The notes below the pieces were generated by a model. It made no database searches. It was not told the origin of the DNA and saw only the letters and a program-made list of their open reading frames with translations. A program made the translations under genes and the position numbers. This document shows positions 35,422 through 46,216 of a stretch of 64,000 nt of DNA, piece by piece. The stretch is from Cryptomeria japonica. Its lineage: Eukaryota; Streptophyta; Pinopsida; Cupressales; Cupressaceae. How positions within the stretch are numbered: position 1 is the stretch's first letter; every line of letters starts with the position of its first letter. Location of the stretch: the NCBI RefSeq assembly GCF_030272615.1, contig NC_081407.1, positions 138,696,897 to 138,760,896 on the forward strand, written 5' to 3'.

Positions 35422-38400
35422 ATGATGAAGAAAGAAGGTCTGAAGTTTAATAGGGAAAACTACCGAATATGGAGTGATAGAATAAAAATCTATATCAAGA
35501 GTCTGGGAAATCAATACTAGGAACATGTTGTTACTCAATATGTTGCTCCTAGTGGGACTATATCTGATGAACAAAAGAAAGAACAACAAGATAATAATCA
35601 AGCATTGGAGGCCATTATTAGTTCTTTGTCTAATTCAGAGTATGTTGATGTCCATGGTCTCGAGATTGCTTATGAGGTGTGGAAGAAACTTAAGGAGATC
35701 TATAGCGGTGATGAGCATGTGAATATTGCCAAAGAAGAGAGTCTACGAGGTAAATTTAATGACATGTGGATGGCTAAAGGTAAAAATATTCAACAATATG
35801 GTTAGAGGATCAAGGAGATAGTTGGTGAGATCAAGAGTGTTGGTGGTAAAGTGGAGGATTCCATAGTGGTTGACAAGGTGTTGAGAACCCTTCTACTAGT
35901 CTATGCTATCCGAGTTGCATCCATTCAGGAGCTAAAGTCTATTGATAAAACTAAGGTAACTCTTGACTCCATCATTGGTAAAATTACTGCATTTGAATTA
36001 AATGGTTATGATGGTAGTGCTTAGAAATCCAAATCTGCATTTAGAGCTTTAGTTTCTAATCCACCTATGAGGAAAAGTAGAGATGTTAGTCATAGTTATG
36101 AGTCTAGATCCAATAGAGAAGTTGATGATGAAGACAGTTTGATCGAGCTTGAAGCATTATTCACCAAACGGTTACCTAGAGGTACCGTTAAGTACAGAGG
36201 TAAATTACCTTTGAAGTGTTTTGCATGTAACAAGATTGGACACATTGTAGATAACTATCCTAATGGTGACAATGAGCATAAGTGTGAGAATTACAAGAAG
36301 TAAAAAGGAAAAGGCAAAAGAGATTGTCTCATTGTAGTTGATGATGAGGAATATGAGGGAGATGCTAATGAAGACATTGTCTTTGTTTCCATTAAAAAGG
36401 AGATATCTGATCAGAAGACATTAGTTTGTTACATGGATAGTTCTGATGATCGGATCATAGATAGTGGTTGCTCACACCATATGACTGGAGATCAAAGTAA
36501 ATTTCTTACCTTGAAGGAATTTTATGGAGGAGTTGTGAGATTTGGAAATGACTCACCCTGCATGGTAAAAGGAAGGGGAACCATTTCTCTTAATGGAAAG
36601 AGCAGTGCAAATGATGTCTAATGGTTTGAAGGATTAAAGCACAATCTTTTGAGTGTAGCTCAACTCAATGACAAAGGTTATCCATTAGAATTTAAGAATG
36701 AAATGTGCAAAATCTATGGGAGCAAAGGTGAACTAATTGCAACCGGCAAGCAGACAAAAGGTAACCTGTTTCACTTAAATCCTAAAGTTAAAAAAGTGTT
36801 TAATTGCTAAAGTAGATGATAGTTGGCTTTGGCATTGGAGATTTTGTCATGTAAATTTTGATAACATTATCAAAGTCAGTAAGTCCAAGTCAGTAAGAGG
36901 TTTGCCTCAGTTGGACAAACTGGTGAATGTTCCGTGTAAGGAGTGTTAGTTAAGAAATATGACATCCTCAACTTTTAAGAGAAAATATTTCTCAGCAGAA
37001 CATTTGTTAGATTTGGTTCATACAGATCTCTGTGGACCAATAAGGACTAAAAGTATTCAAGGTGATAGATACTTTATGATCTTCACTGATGATTGCTCAA
37101 GAATGATGTGGGTCACATTCTTGAAGGAAAAAACATAATCCTTTATTAAGTTCAAGGCATTCAGGGCCTTAGCTGAAAATTAAAGTGGTAAGAATGATAA
37201 AGTGTTTGAGGACTGATCAAGGTGGTGAATTTACTTTAGAGGAATTCAACTAGATATTGTGAAGATAATGGAATTAAGAGGTAACTTTCTGCACCGAGGA
37301 CACCACAACAAAATGGTATTGTGGAGAGGAACAATAGGATAGTTGTTGAAGGTTCTAGAATGATGCTAATACAAGAAGGTGTAGCAAAAACATTTTGGAG
37401 GGAAGCTGTCAGCACAACTGTCTACACTATGAACCAGATATTGGTAAAGAGAGGTAAGGATAAAACTCCTTATGAATACTGGTATGGTAGATCACCTTAT
37501 GTCAGTTATTTTAATATTTTTGTTAGTAAATGTTTTATCAAGAGAGGTGACTATGTTAGTAAGTTTGAGGCTAAAAGTGATGAAGGTATATTTCTCGATT
37601 ACTCCACCAAGAGTAAGGCCTACAAATGTTACAAAAATCGGACATAGAGAATCATTGACAGTGTTGATGTCTGAGTGGATGAGTATCTTGAAGTTTTAGG
37701 AGAAACAAATGAGGAGAAGAAGGAAGATGAACCTTACATTATGATTTTGGAACCAAAACCAGTGAAGCCAGAAGCTGGTGAAGTGAATGCTGTAGTACCA
37801 GTTCAACCGGAATAGGTAGATTCTGTAGAAGAAGATGATGATAATGAGGAAAAAGAACTTGAAGATGATGATCATGTTATTCCAAGGTATGTGGGACTCA
37901 ATCATAATCCAGACTAGATTATTGGAGATAAAGATGCTGGAGTATTAACCAGAAGAATAATTAGAGATAATTCTTGCATGATCTCCACTATTGAGCCAAT
38001 AACTGCTAAGGAAGCATTTGGAGATGATCACTGGATTAAAGTTGTGGAAGAAGAGCTTGACCAAATTGAGAAGAAAAATACATGGAACCTAGTACCCATA
38101 CCGATGAATAAAAATGTGATAGGTACTAAATGGGAATTTAGGAATAAACTGAATGAAGATGGAGAAGTAGTCAGAAACAAAGTTAGATTGGTATGCAAAG
38201 GTTATGCATAGGAAGAAGGAGAAGACTATGGCGAGACATTTGCACTAGTTTCTAGATTGGAAGGTGTTAGGACTCTACTTGCATTTGCAAAATATAAGGT
38301 ACATCAGATGGATGCAAAGTCGCCTTTTCTAAATGGAATACTGGAAGAGGAAGTATACATTGAAGAACCATATGGTTATGCTTTGATTAATGCAAAGAAT

Positions 38401-39518
38401 ATGGTGTGTAAACTACACAAGGCATTATATGGTTTGAAGCAAGCACTGAGAGAATGGTATGAAAGACTACATTCACACCTGATGAAGATAGGTTTTTTAG
38501 AGAATCAGTGATGATAGCAATATATATCTCAAGACCGAAGGAGATAAGATACTAGTTAGTGAAGTATTTGCGGATGATATCATATTTGGAGGCAATGATG
38601 ACATGAGTGATGATTTTGCAAATGAGATGAAAAGTGAATTTGAAATGTCTCTAGTAGGAGAGATAAAATTCTTCATAGGTTTGCGAGTTTAGTGGATGAA
38701 GAGGGGTACTTTTATCAAACGGTCTAAATATGTGAAAGAGGTATTGAAGACATTTGGAATGAGTGACTGTAAACCAGTTGGGACACCAATGGTTACAGGT
38801 TGTAAACTATCTAAGGAGGATGATGCCGGATCTGTTGATGAAAAGGAGTACAGATCAATGATAGGGAAACTGCATTATGTTGTTCATAGCAGACCGGATA
38901 TTGCTCATGTAGTTGGTTTAGTTACCAGATTTTAGAAGAATCCAAAGGATACACACTTGATAGAAACTAAAAGGATATTCAGATATTTGAAAGGTACTAT
39001 TGTATGTATTATGGTATCCATATATAGACAACTTTGATTTGAAGGTTTATATGGATGCAGACTGGGTAGGTAATGTTTATGATAGGAAGAGCACAACTGG
39101 TGGTGCATTCTTTCTTGGAGGAAGACTTGTATATTGGAGAAGTAAGAAGTAGAGTTGTATATCACAGTCCACTACTAAAGTTGAATATGTTGCAGCGTAT
39201 ATGAATTGTACCCAGACAATCTGGATGAAACACATTCTGGAAGGATTCAAGATGAAGATTACAAAACCAATAAAGATTTTATGTGACAACACCAATGCAA
39301 TAAATATTTCAAAGAACCCAGTGTTGTATGCTAGAACCAAGCATATTGAGCTGAAATATCATTTCTTGAGGGAGAAAGTGTAGAGTTAAGATTTATTATT
39401 GGAGCATGTATCAACCAAGGAGCAACTAGCAGATATCTTTACTAAATCTCTGCCTATGACTACTTTTGAGTATCTTAGAGGTCAGCTAGGGGTTATGCCC
39501 CTACATGAGGTCAATTGA
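35422..39518 (+). pseudogene. Gag-Pol of copia element D (decayed)
   Basis: It has the same protein order as element C: Gag MMKKEGLKFNRENYRIWSDR; knuckle CFACNKIGHIVDNY near 36215, whose last Cys is replaced by Tyr; protease DSGCSHHM near 36463; integrase DLCGPIRTKSIQGDRYFMIF near 37025 and the TDQGGEF core near 37215; RT with FVSKCFIKRGDYVSKFEAK-type linker upstream; and RNase H MDADWVGNVYDRKS near 39053. The RT metal site reads ADDIIFGG near 38571, with Val replaced by Ala before DD. The C-terminus is more complete than in C, running through DNTNAINISKNP and ADIFTKSLP to a tail ending LHEVN at the TGA at 39516-39518. Scattered stops and small frameshifts make it inactive. Confidence 0.9.
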
Positions 39519-39898
39519 GTAGATGTGGAATACATCAGTCCCTGAGCTAATTGAAGAATCTTGAAGTAGGATTGGTGTAGAGCGGAATTATTCCATAGGG
39601 GGAGCATCAAGTTGCAGATTGATGATGTTGAATAGTGAAGTATGACATTGCATGTTTTACTTTCACTTTGGCATTGTTGTCAAAGGGGGAGAAGAACTAT
39701 ATGATTATGGGGAGAAGAATTGTATGATTGATAGAGAGAAGATCTATAGCCAGTTACCAACTAAAGACATGGAGATTGAAGGAGAGTAAATGGTAAGATA
39801 TAAACTAGGATTCCTATACCTGTGTATGTGTATTACTCTCAATCATCACAATCAAGGGTATTGATATTTGTATTGTCATAAATGCATAAGGGGGAGAT
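39519..39898 (+). promoter_or_regulatory. 3' non-coding region and PPT of element D
   Basis: It contains CAAAGGGGGAGAAG near 39680 (upstream tract) and AAGGGGGAGAT at 39888-39898 directly before the 3' LTR. No ORF. Confidence 0.75.
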
Positions 39899-41291
39899 TG
39901 TTGGCATTTGCATGAAGATTGCATTGATGAACTATTATGTTGTCATTGATGTCAATTGTAACCAGTAATAATGTTGTAAAGATGTTGTTTTGCAACCGGT
40001 AGGTGAGCTAGTGAAGGGAAACAATATTACTTAAGAAGCAGTAAGTTCAACCGGTAACCCTACTTGTTGATGTGCCAAAACCTAACTGATGGAGCTTGGT
40101 GAATCAGTTGTATTGGTTTATGATCAAATGATGAATGACCACATATGCATGTTGTATGTAAAGAGTTTCAAATAGTTTTTGGCATGTAGAGATAACGTTT
40201 TTATCTTGGGAATGAGCAAGTGCATTGCATGAAGTGGAAACCGTGTGATGAGTTGTAGGAATTGTTGAAGCGGTGATCAAGGAGAGGTCGAGGTTGTCTT
40301 GAACTATGTGCAATGATTGCTATGTAATTCAACTGTCATACTTGAACCGATTTGTTTGTAATCTCTATGAGATCTTAGGTTTGTGATGTGTTACCGACCT
40401 ATTGTTTTGTTTATAAAGTCGATGAGTTGTTTTGTTGTAGTATTGGCAATTTTGGTTAAGTGTAAGAGTGATTGGTTGTGGAACCAGAAGGTGTATTTGT
40501 AGTATGTGTGAAGGTAGATAGAAGCTTGAAAAGGATCTGATCAAGTAGAGTAGTGTTATTTACTAGATCAACAAACCCTTGTTGTTCTCTAACAATTACA
40601 ACAATCAAATCCCTTAACCGGGTAAGCCTTAACAAGCTTAGTGCTATCTAAATCCTCTAACTAGGTGATCCATTAACTTGGATTTCAAATCCTCTACCGA
40701 GGTTACTTCTAACAGGGTATTGCTTCTAATGGGGAATTATGGTCAATCCCTTAACCGGGTGGTCCCTAATAGGATCTGTTCTTAACATGACCTTTTGTAA
40801 AGCTTTAACAGGCTTGGATCCTAATAGGGTGAACTTCAGGAGAGTTCAGAATACTTGTGGGTATTAATCCCCACTGTGGCTTTTCCCATTTGGGTTTCCA
40901 CATCAAAATTATTGTGTCAAGTGGTGAATGATTTTTGTGGTTATGTATGATATGGTTAATATTCTTAACTGTTAAATCCACTTAGGTATGATAAGATGAA
41001 TGACAGTAATCTGAAATGTGCTTTTACTTTTGTCAGTAAAGTATTTGGATGTTTTGGTTAAATGGTTTGAGAGTTTCAGAGTTGTTCTACTATTATTTCG
41101 ATATGCCAGTAAAACTGGTAAATTGTCAATGCTATTGAAGTTTGTAGTTCAGTGTTTGAACCAATTAGTTTTGAGATTGGCTTGGGAGGTTGTTTTGGAG
41201 TTTGGTGAAAGTATATTCAGTTTTCTATCTACTGATTCACAGCCCCCCTCTCAGTAGTTGTCTGGATCCTTATTGATTCATCATACCATTA
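39899..41291 (+). repeat. 3' LTR of element D
   Basis: It is 1393 bp, TGTTGGCATTTGCATGAAG to CATACCATTA, and matches the 5' LTR with scattered substitutions. The poly-C tract reads CAGCCCCCCTCTCAGT here. Confidence 0.85.
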
Positions 41292-41312
41292 ACATTAAGC
41301 TATTCAATCCCA

Positions 41313-41465
41313 TCAATAGCCACCCATAGGTGGCACATGATAAGCTAGCATGGGAGGCATTCCCATTCCACTCATACCTGGCTGAAAGAAACCTCCCATG
41401 CCCACTCCCATGCCAGGCATTGGAGGTGCTAGAAAAGCAAGGGGAAGAAGCTGAGCATACATATT
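41313..41465 (-). pseudogene. Clathrin heavy chain last exon
   Basis: It begins after TTTACAG at 41466 and reads [20 protein letters not shown] followed by a Gly/Met/Pro-rich tail ending HVPPMGGY and TGA at 41315-41313. The 51 codons including the stop are open. The MYAQLLPLA segment and MPPMGGY-type ending are characteristic of plant clathrin heavy chains. It is the only complete copy of this exon; the tandem units carry versions cut after APP. Confidence 0.9.
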
Positions 41466-42300
41466 CTGTAAACAAAATATGCACATATTTACTAGAATTT
41501 TAAAAAACCGTCAGTAGAGTAGAACAAGTGCTGCTTGAGGCTCAATCAAGCAAAATGGATACTTGTTGAGAAACAAGATCTTTCTCTTCTTTCTCCTTGG
41601 ATTTCTCTTCTTGGACAACCTCTAACTTGTCCTTAACAAGCTCATCAAGTTTTATCGTGTATTCTCGAATGAGCTTTGAAAACAATTTTTTTTGAATATT
41701 AGCTATTTAATTCTGCAGAAGATTTAAAATGTTTATTAAAGAGAAACTTAAAATATTCATGGAATCATCAGAGTATATCAAGAACCTGAAGTAGATACGG
41801 AAACACAAAGTCAATCATATTATTCATCTAGGCAAGTTCCAAAGCCACATCTAGTCTGATCAAGTCATAGCATATGAACAAGCATGAAGCAAAACATTCT
41901 TTCTTGCCCTGCAGTTCCAAATGCAAAAGTAAGCCCCATTTCAATGCCCCAATCCAAACTAAAAATTCAAAATATACTTTAGCCTATGAGAGAGCACAAC
42001 CAACTCTATGTTTTACCAATTGTATACCCGTTTCACAAAATACACCAGCAATTCCTTTGCAAGTTCACGATCACCCGATTGAGAACTAGTTTCCACTACA
42101 TCCTTGTAAAGATTATCCAATTTAGACAGTGCAACATGTGAGCACATAATTTTTCTATAATTTCCTTAAAAAATGCTATTTTTCTATAATTTCCTTAATT
42201 ATGCTCTTAAAAATGCCATTTTAATGTAATTTCCTTAATTATGCTCTTAAAAATGCTATTTTTCTATAATTTCCTTAATTATGTTCTTAAAAATGCTATT
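41422..42300 (-). repeat. Clathrin exon repeat unit 1
   Basis: An 879-bp unit with three exons on the minus strand: 42135-42028 (108 bp, [17 protein letters not shown]), 41908-41786 (123 bp, [23 protein letters not shown]) and 41673-41563 (111 bp, [20 protein letters not shown]). Splice borders are present (GTATAC, CTGCAG, CAG-GTTCTTG, AAAG). The middle exon has TAG for Trp in ELA-MNNM. It flows into the true last exon. Confidence 0.9.
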
Positions 42301-43178
42301 GGAGGTGCTGGCAAAGCAAGGGGAAGAAGCTGAGCATACATATTATGTAAACAAAATAGGCACGTATTAATTAGAATTTTAAAAAACCATCAGTAGAGTA
42401 GAACAAGTGCTCCTTGAGGCTTAATTAAGCAAAATGCATACCTATTGAGCAACAAGATCTTTCTCTTCTCTATCCTTGGATTTCTCTTCTTGGATATCCT
42501 CTAACTTGTCCCTAACAAGCTCATCAAGTTTTCTCATGTATTCTTGAATGAACTTTGAAAAAGATTTTTTTTGAATATTAGCTATTTAATTCTGCAGAAG
42601 ATTTAAAATGTTTATTAAAGAGAAATTTAAAATATTCACAGAATCATCAAAGTATATCAAGAACCTGAAGTAGGTATGTAAACACAAAGTCAATCATATT
42701 ATTCATCCAGGCAAGTTCCAAAGCCACATCTAGTCTGATCAAGTCGTAGCATATGAACAAGCATGAAGCAAAGCATTCTTTTTTGCCCTGGAGTTCCAAA
42801 TGCAAAAGTAAGCCCCATTTCAATGCCCCAATCCAAACTGAAGAATTCAAAATATACTTTAGCCTGTGAAAGAGAACAACCAACTATATGTTTTACCAGT
42901 TGTATACATGTTTCACAAATTACACCAGCAATTCCTCTGCAAGTTCACGATCACCCGATTGAGAACTAGTTTCCATTGCATCCTTGTAAAGATTATCCTT
43001 TTTAGACAGTGCAAAATGTTAGCACATAATTTTTCTATAATTTCCTTAAAATTACTATTTTTCTATAATTTCCTTAATTATGCTCTTAAAAATGCTATTT
43101 TCTATAATTTACTTAATTATGCTCTTAAAAATGCTATTTTTCTATATTTTCCTTAATTATGCTCTTAAAAATGCTATT
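42301..43178 (-). repeat. Clathrin exon repeat unit 2
   Basis: An 878-bp unit with exons at 43015-42908 (108 bp), 42787-42665 (123 bp, open, with Trp intact) and 42552-42442 (111 bp, ending in TAG at the donor, where unit 3 has CAG). The last exon copy is truncated after the codons for APP and joined to AATAGCATTTTTAAGAGC of the minisatellite. Confidence 0.9.
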
Positions 43179-44123
43179 GGAGGTGCTGGCAAAACAAGGG
43201 GAAGAAGCTGAGCATACATATTCTATAAACAAAATAGGCACATATTTATTAGAATTTTAAAAAACCGTCAATAGAGTAGAACAAGTGCTCCTTGAGGTTC
43301 AATTAAGCAAAATGCATACCTGTTGAGCAACAAGATCTTTCTTTTCTTTGTCCTTGGATTTATCCTCTGGGAAAGCCTCTAACTTCTCCTTAACAAGCTC
43401 ATCAACTTTTGTCGTGTATTCTCGAATGAACTTTGAAAAAGATTTTTTTTGAATATTAGCTATTTAATTCTGCAAAAGATTTAAAATGTTTATTAAAGAG
43501 AAACTTAAAATATTCATAGAATCATCAGAGTATATCAAGAACCTAAAGTAGGTATGGAAACACAAAGTCAACCGTATTATTCATCCAGGCAAGTTACAAA
43601 GCCACATCTAGTCTGATCAAGTCATAACATATGAAAGCATGAAGCAAAACATTCTTTCTTTCCCTGTAGTTCCAAATGCAAAAGTAAGCCCTATTTCAAT
43701 GCCCCAATCCAAAATGAAAATTCAAAATATACTTTAGCCCGTGAGAGAGAACAACCAACTATATGTTTTACCAATTGTATACCTATTCCACAAAATACAC
43801 CAACAATTCCTCTGGAAGTTCACTATCACCCGATTGAGAACTAGTTTCCATTGCATCCTTGTAAAGATTATCCCTTTTAGACAGTGCAACATGTTAGCAC
43901 ATAATTTCCTTAAAAATGCCATTTTTCTATAATTTCCTTAATTATGCTCTTAAAAATGCTATTTTTCTATAATTTCCTTAATTATGCTCTTAAAAATGCT
44001 ATTTTTCTATAATTTCCTTAATTATGATCTTAAAAATGTTATTTTTCTATAATTTCCTTAACTATTCTCTTAAAAATGCCATTTTTCTATAATTTCCTTA
44101 ATTATGCTCTTAAAAATGCTATT
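43179..44123 (-). repeat. Clathrin exon repeat unit 3
   Basis: A 945-bp unit with exons at 43890-43783 (108 bp), 43663-43543 (121 bp; a 2-base deletion in the codons after ASC shifts the frame) and 43430-43320 (111 bp, ideal CAG-GTATGC donor). It is longer than the other units because its minisatellite has more copies. Confidence 0.9.
43900..44123. repeat. 39-bp minisatellite between clathrin units
   Basis: The unit TTTTTCTATAATTTCCTTAATTATGCTCTTAAAAATGCTA is repeated about five times here. Shorter arrays of the same unit sit at about 42150-42300, 43020-43178 and 44830-44890, that is at every junction between clathrin units. Confidence 0.9.
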
Positions 44124-44890
44124 GGAGGTGTTGGCAAAGCAAGGGGAAGAAGCTGAGCATACATATTCTATAAACAAAATAGGCACATATTTATTAGAAT
44201 TTTTTAAAACCGTCAGTAGAGTAGAACAAGTGCTCCTTGAGGCTCAATTAAGCAAAATGCATACTTGTTGAGCAACAAGATATTTCTTTTCTTTCTCCTT
44301 GGATTTCTCTTCTTGGACAACCTCTAACTTGTCCTTAACAAGCTCATCAAATTTTGTCGTGTATTCTCGAATGAACTTTGAAAAATAATTTTTTTTAATA
44401 TTAGCTATTTAATTCTGCAGAAGATTTAAAATGTTTATTAAAGAGAAACTTAAAATATTCACAGAATCATCAGATTATATCAAGAACCTGAAGTAGGTAT
44501 GGAAACACAAAGTCAATCATATTATTCATCCAAGCAAGTTCCAAAGCCACATCTAGTCTGATCAAGTCATAACATATGAACAAGCATGAAGCAAAGCATT
44601 CTTTCTTGCCCCGCAATTCCAAATGCAAATATTTCAATGCCCCAATCCAAAATTAAAATTCAAAATATACTTTAGCCTATGAAAGAGAACAACCAACTAT
44701 ATGTTTTACCAATTGTATACATGTTCCACAAAATACACCAACAATTCCTCTGCAAGTTCACGATCACCCGATTGAGAATTAGTTTCCATTGCATCCTTGT
44801 AAAGATTATCCTTTTTAGACAGTGCAACATGTTAGCAAATAATTTTTCAAATTAATTTTGCTCTTAAAAATGCTATTTTTCTATAATTTC
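44124..44890 (-). repeat. Clathrin exon repeat unit 4 (outermost)
   Basis: Exons at 44828-44721 (108 bp), 44610-44488 (123 bp; acceptor CAG mutated to CGG) and 44375-44265 (111 bp). It is cut off at about 44890, where X copy 2 sequence begins. Confidence 0.85.
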
Positions 44891-46216
44891 CTTTTATATA
44901 TTGAGCACTTTTTCCATAGGAATAGTTACTATTGGGTTTTATGTGTAGGTGCAATCTTGTAGTGACAATCTCCATCCATTTGTGACTTCTCTCTAGAGAT
45001 TCAACCATCATGTGGGAATATTGAGGGTGGCATTAAGACAAGATGAAGCACATTGGGTTTCCTTTTGAAGTGAGGAGGCCTGGCAAACAGGTTCTTGGGA
45101 TTGATCAAAGTGCACAAGTAATTATCAGAAAGGGTAAAGCTCCCATGCAGAATAGAGTTTTTGTTCAAATTGTATTAAATCCATTATCAATTTTTGTCTT
45201 AAAGAAGGAGTTGAAAATGATTGAAATTTCACATTATCAGTATAAGTTATACCGATGAGGGCACTTAAACTAACAAAGACCAATTTTGCATTGGGATACC
45301 ATATACTGATGAGAGAGCGTAGCAAGTCAGAGTTGTACTCATCGACATAAGTTATACCGATCAAGGAGAAAAGTTGAGGAGAATTGATGTATCGACAAAA
45401 ACTATACCAATATGACCCATCAACATAGTAAACAATAGTGGCAACAATGGAGAATTGTCTTGCTGATAGCCGATGAGGCCATTGATAAGAATTATACCAA
45501 TAAGAGTAGCAAAAAGAAGAGTCCATCAGTATAACCAAAGCGATTGGTATGTGTTACTTTGATCCACCCTGACGCCTGAAGAAATCATCGGTGAAACATA
45601 TACCGATGGAACATACTCTATTGGGAAGACTTTGCTTATCAATATGTTTCATTTTGGATTACTCCGATACCCAATGAAGGAGTGGACTGATTGAGTGGAG
45701 TGAAGATACTATTGGGAAGACTGATGCTGATGAATCCGGTTGCATCAGGAAGAGCTATGCCGGTGGTGAAGTCCATCAGGGAAACAATGCCTATCACGAT
45801 AACGCTAAATGAGCTCACCCGACGCTCGATGAGAATATCGGTTTGAGATATACCAATGAGGAGGAAAAGGAGTCATCAACTTAGGGTATCTCGATAAGAG
45901 AAAGTTAGATGTCAAAGCAGATAAAGGGCTATTCAAATAGCGCCAAAAGGGAAATATTCATCAGGGAGACATATGCCCACGATTCGTTGTCATATCCGAA
46001 TTTAAAACCAATTTTTTTTAAAATCTTCTATTTAATACTTGTAGTAGATGCATCTATGGTTTACATGAGGAAATTTTTATGAGAAGTTCATTATTGCAAA
46101 AGAATACGGCGAAACTAGAAATTGCCTTGTTTAAATACTGCATTGGTGAAATAAGAATACACAAATAGAACACATCGCGCCTTTGAAAAATAGAGTAGAG
46201 GATTGTAATTGCAGAA
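44891..46216 (+). promoter_or_regulatory. X copy 2 5' leader with dense TATACCGATGAG-type repeats
   Basis: There is no convincing gene. From about 45240 to 45900, variants of TATACCGATGAG, ATCGGTATA and ATCGACATAAG occur more than ten times, in both orientations and at irregular spacing. The matching but sparser words upstream of X copy 1 indicate a shared 5' region. The 45043-45258 stretch is openly readable but does not resemble anything I know. Confidence 0.45.

Larger units (their letters stand above)
33979..41291 (+). mobile_element. Ty1/copia element D
   Basis: A full-length plus-strand element, 7313 bp: 5' LTR 33979-35351, PBS, gag-pol, PPT, 3' LTR 39899-41291. A perfect target duplication ACATT is at 33974-33978 and 41292-41296. 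It landed 17 bases downstream of the clathrin pseudogene stop codon. Confidence 0.9.

Noticed and set aside
41281-41484. ORF of 67 codons starting [14 protein letters not shown]
   Set aside because: It is the wrong frame over the clathrin last exon, whose true frame starts after the TTTACAG acceptor and reads [10 protein letters not shown].
43900-44123. Regular short repeats that might suggest a CRISPR array
   Set aside because: The units are contiguous, AT-rich minisatellite copies without unique spacers, in a plant nuclear context.
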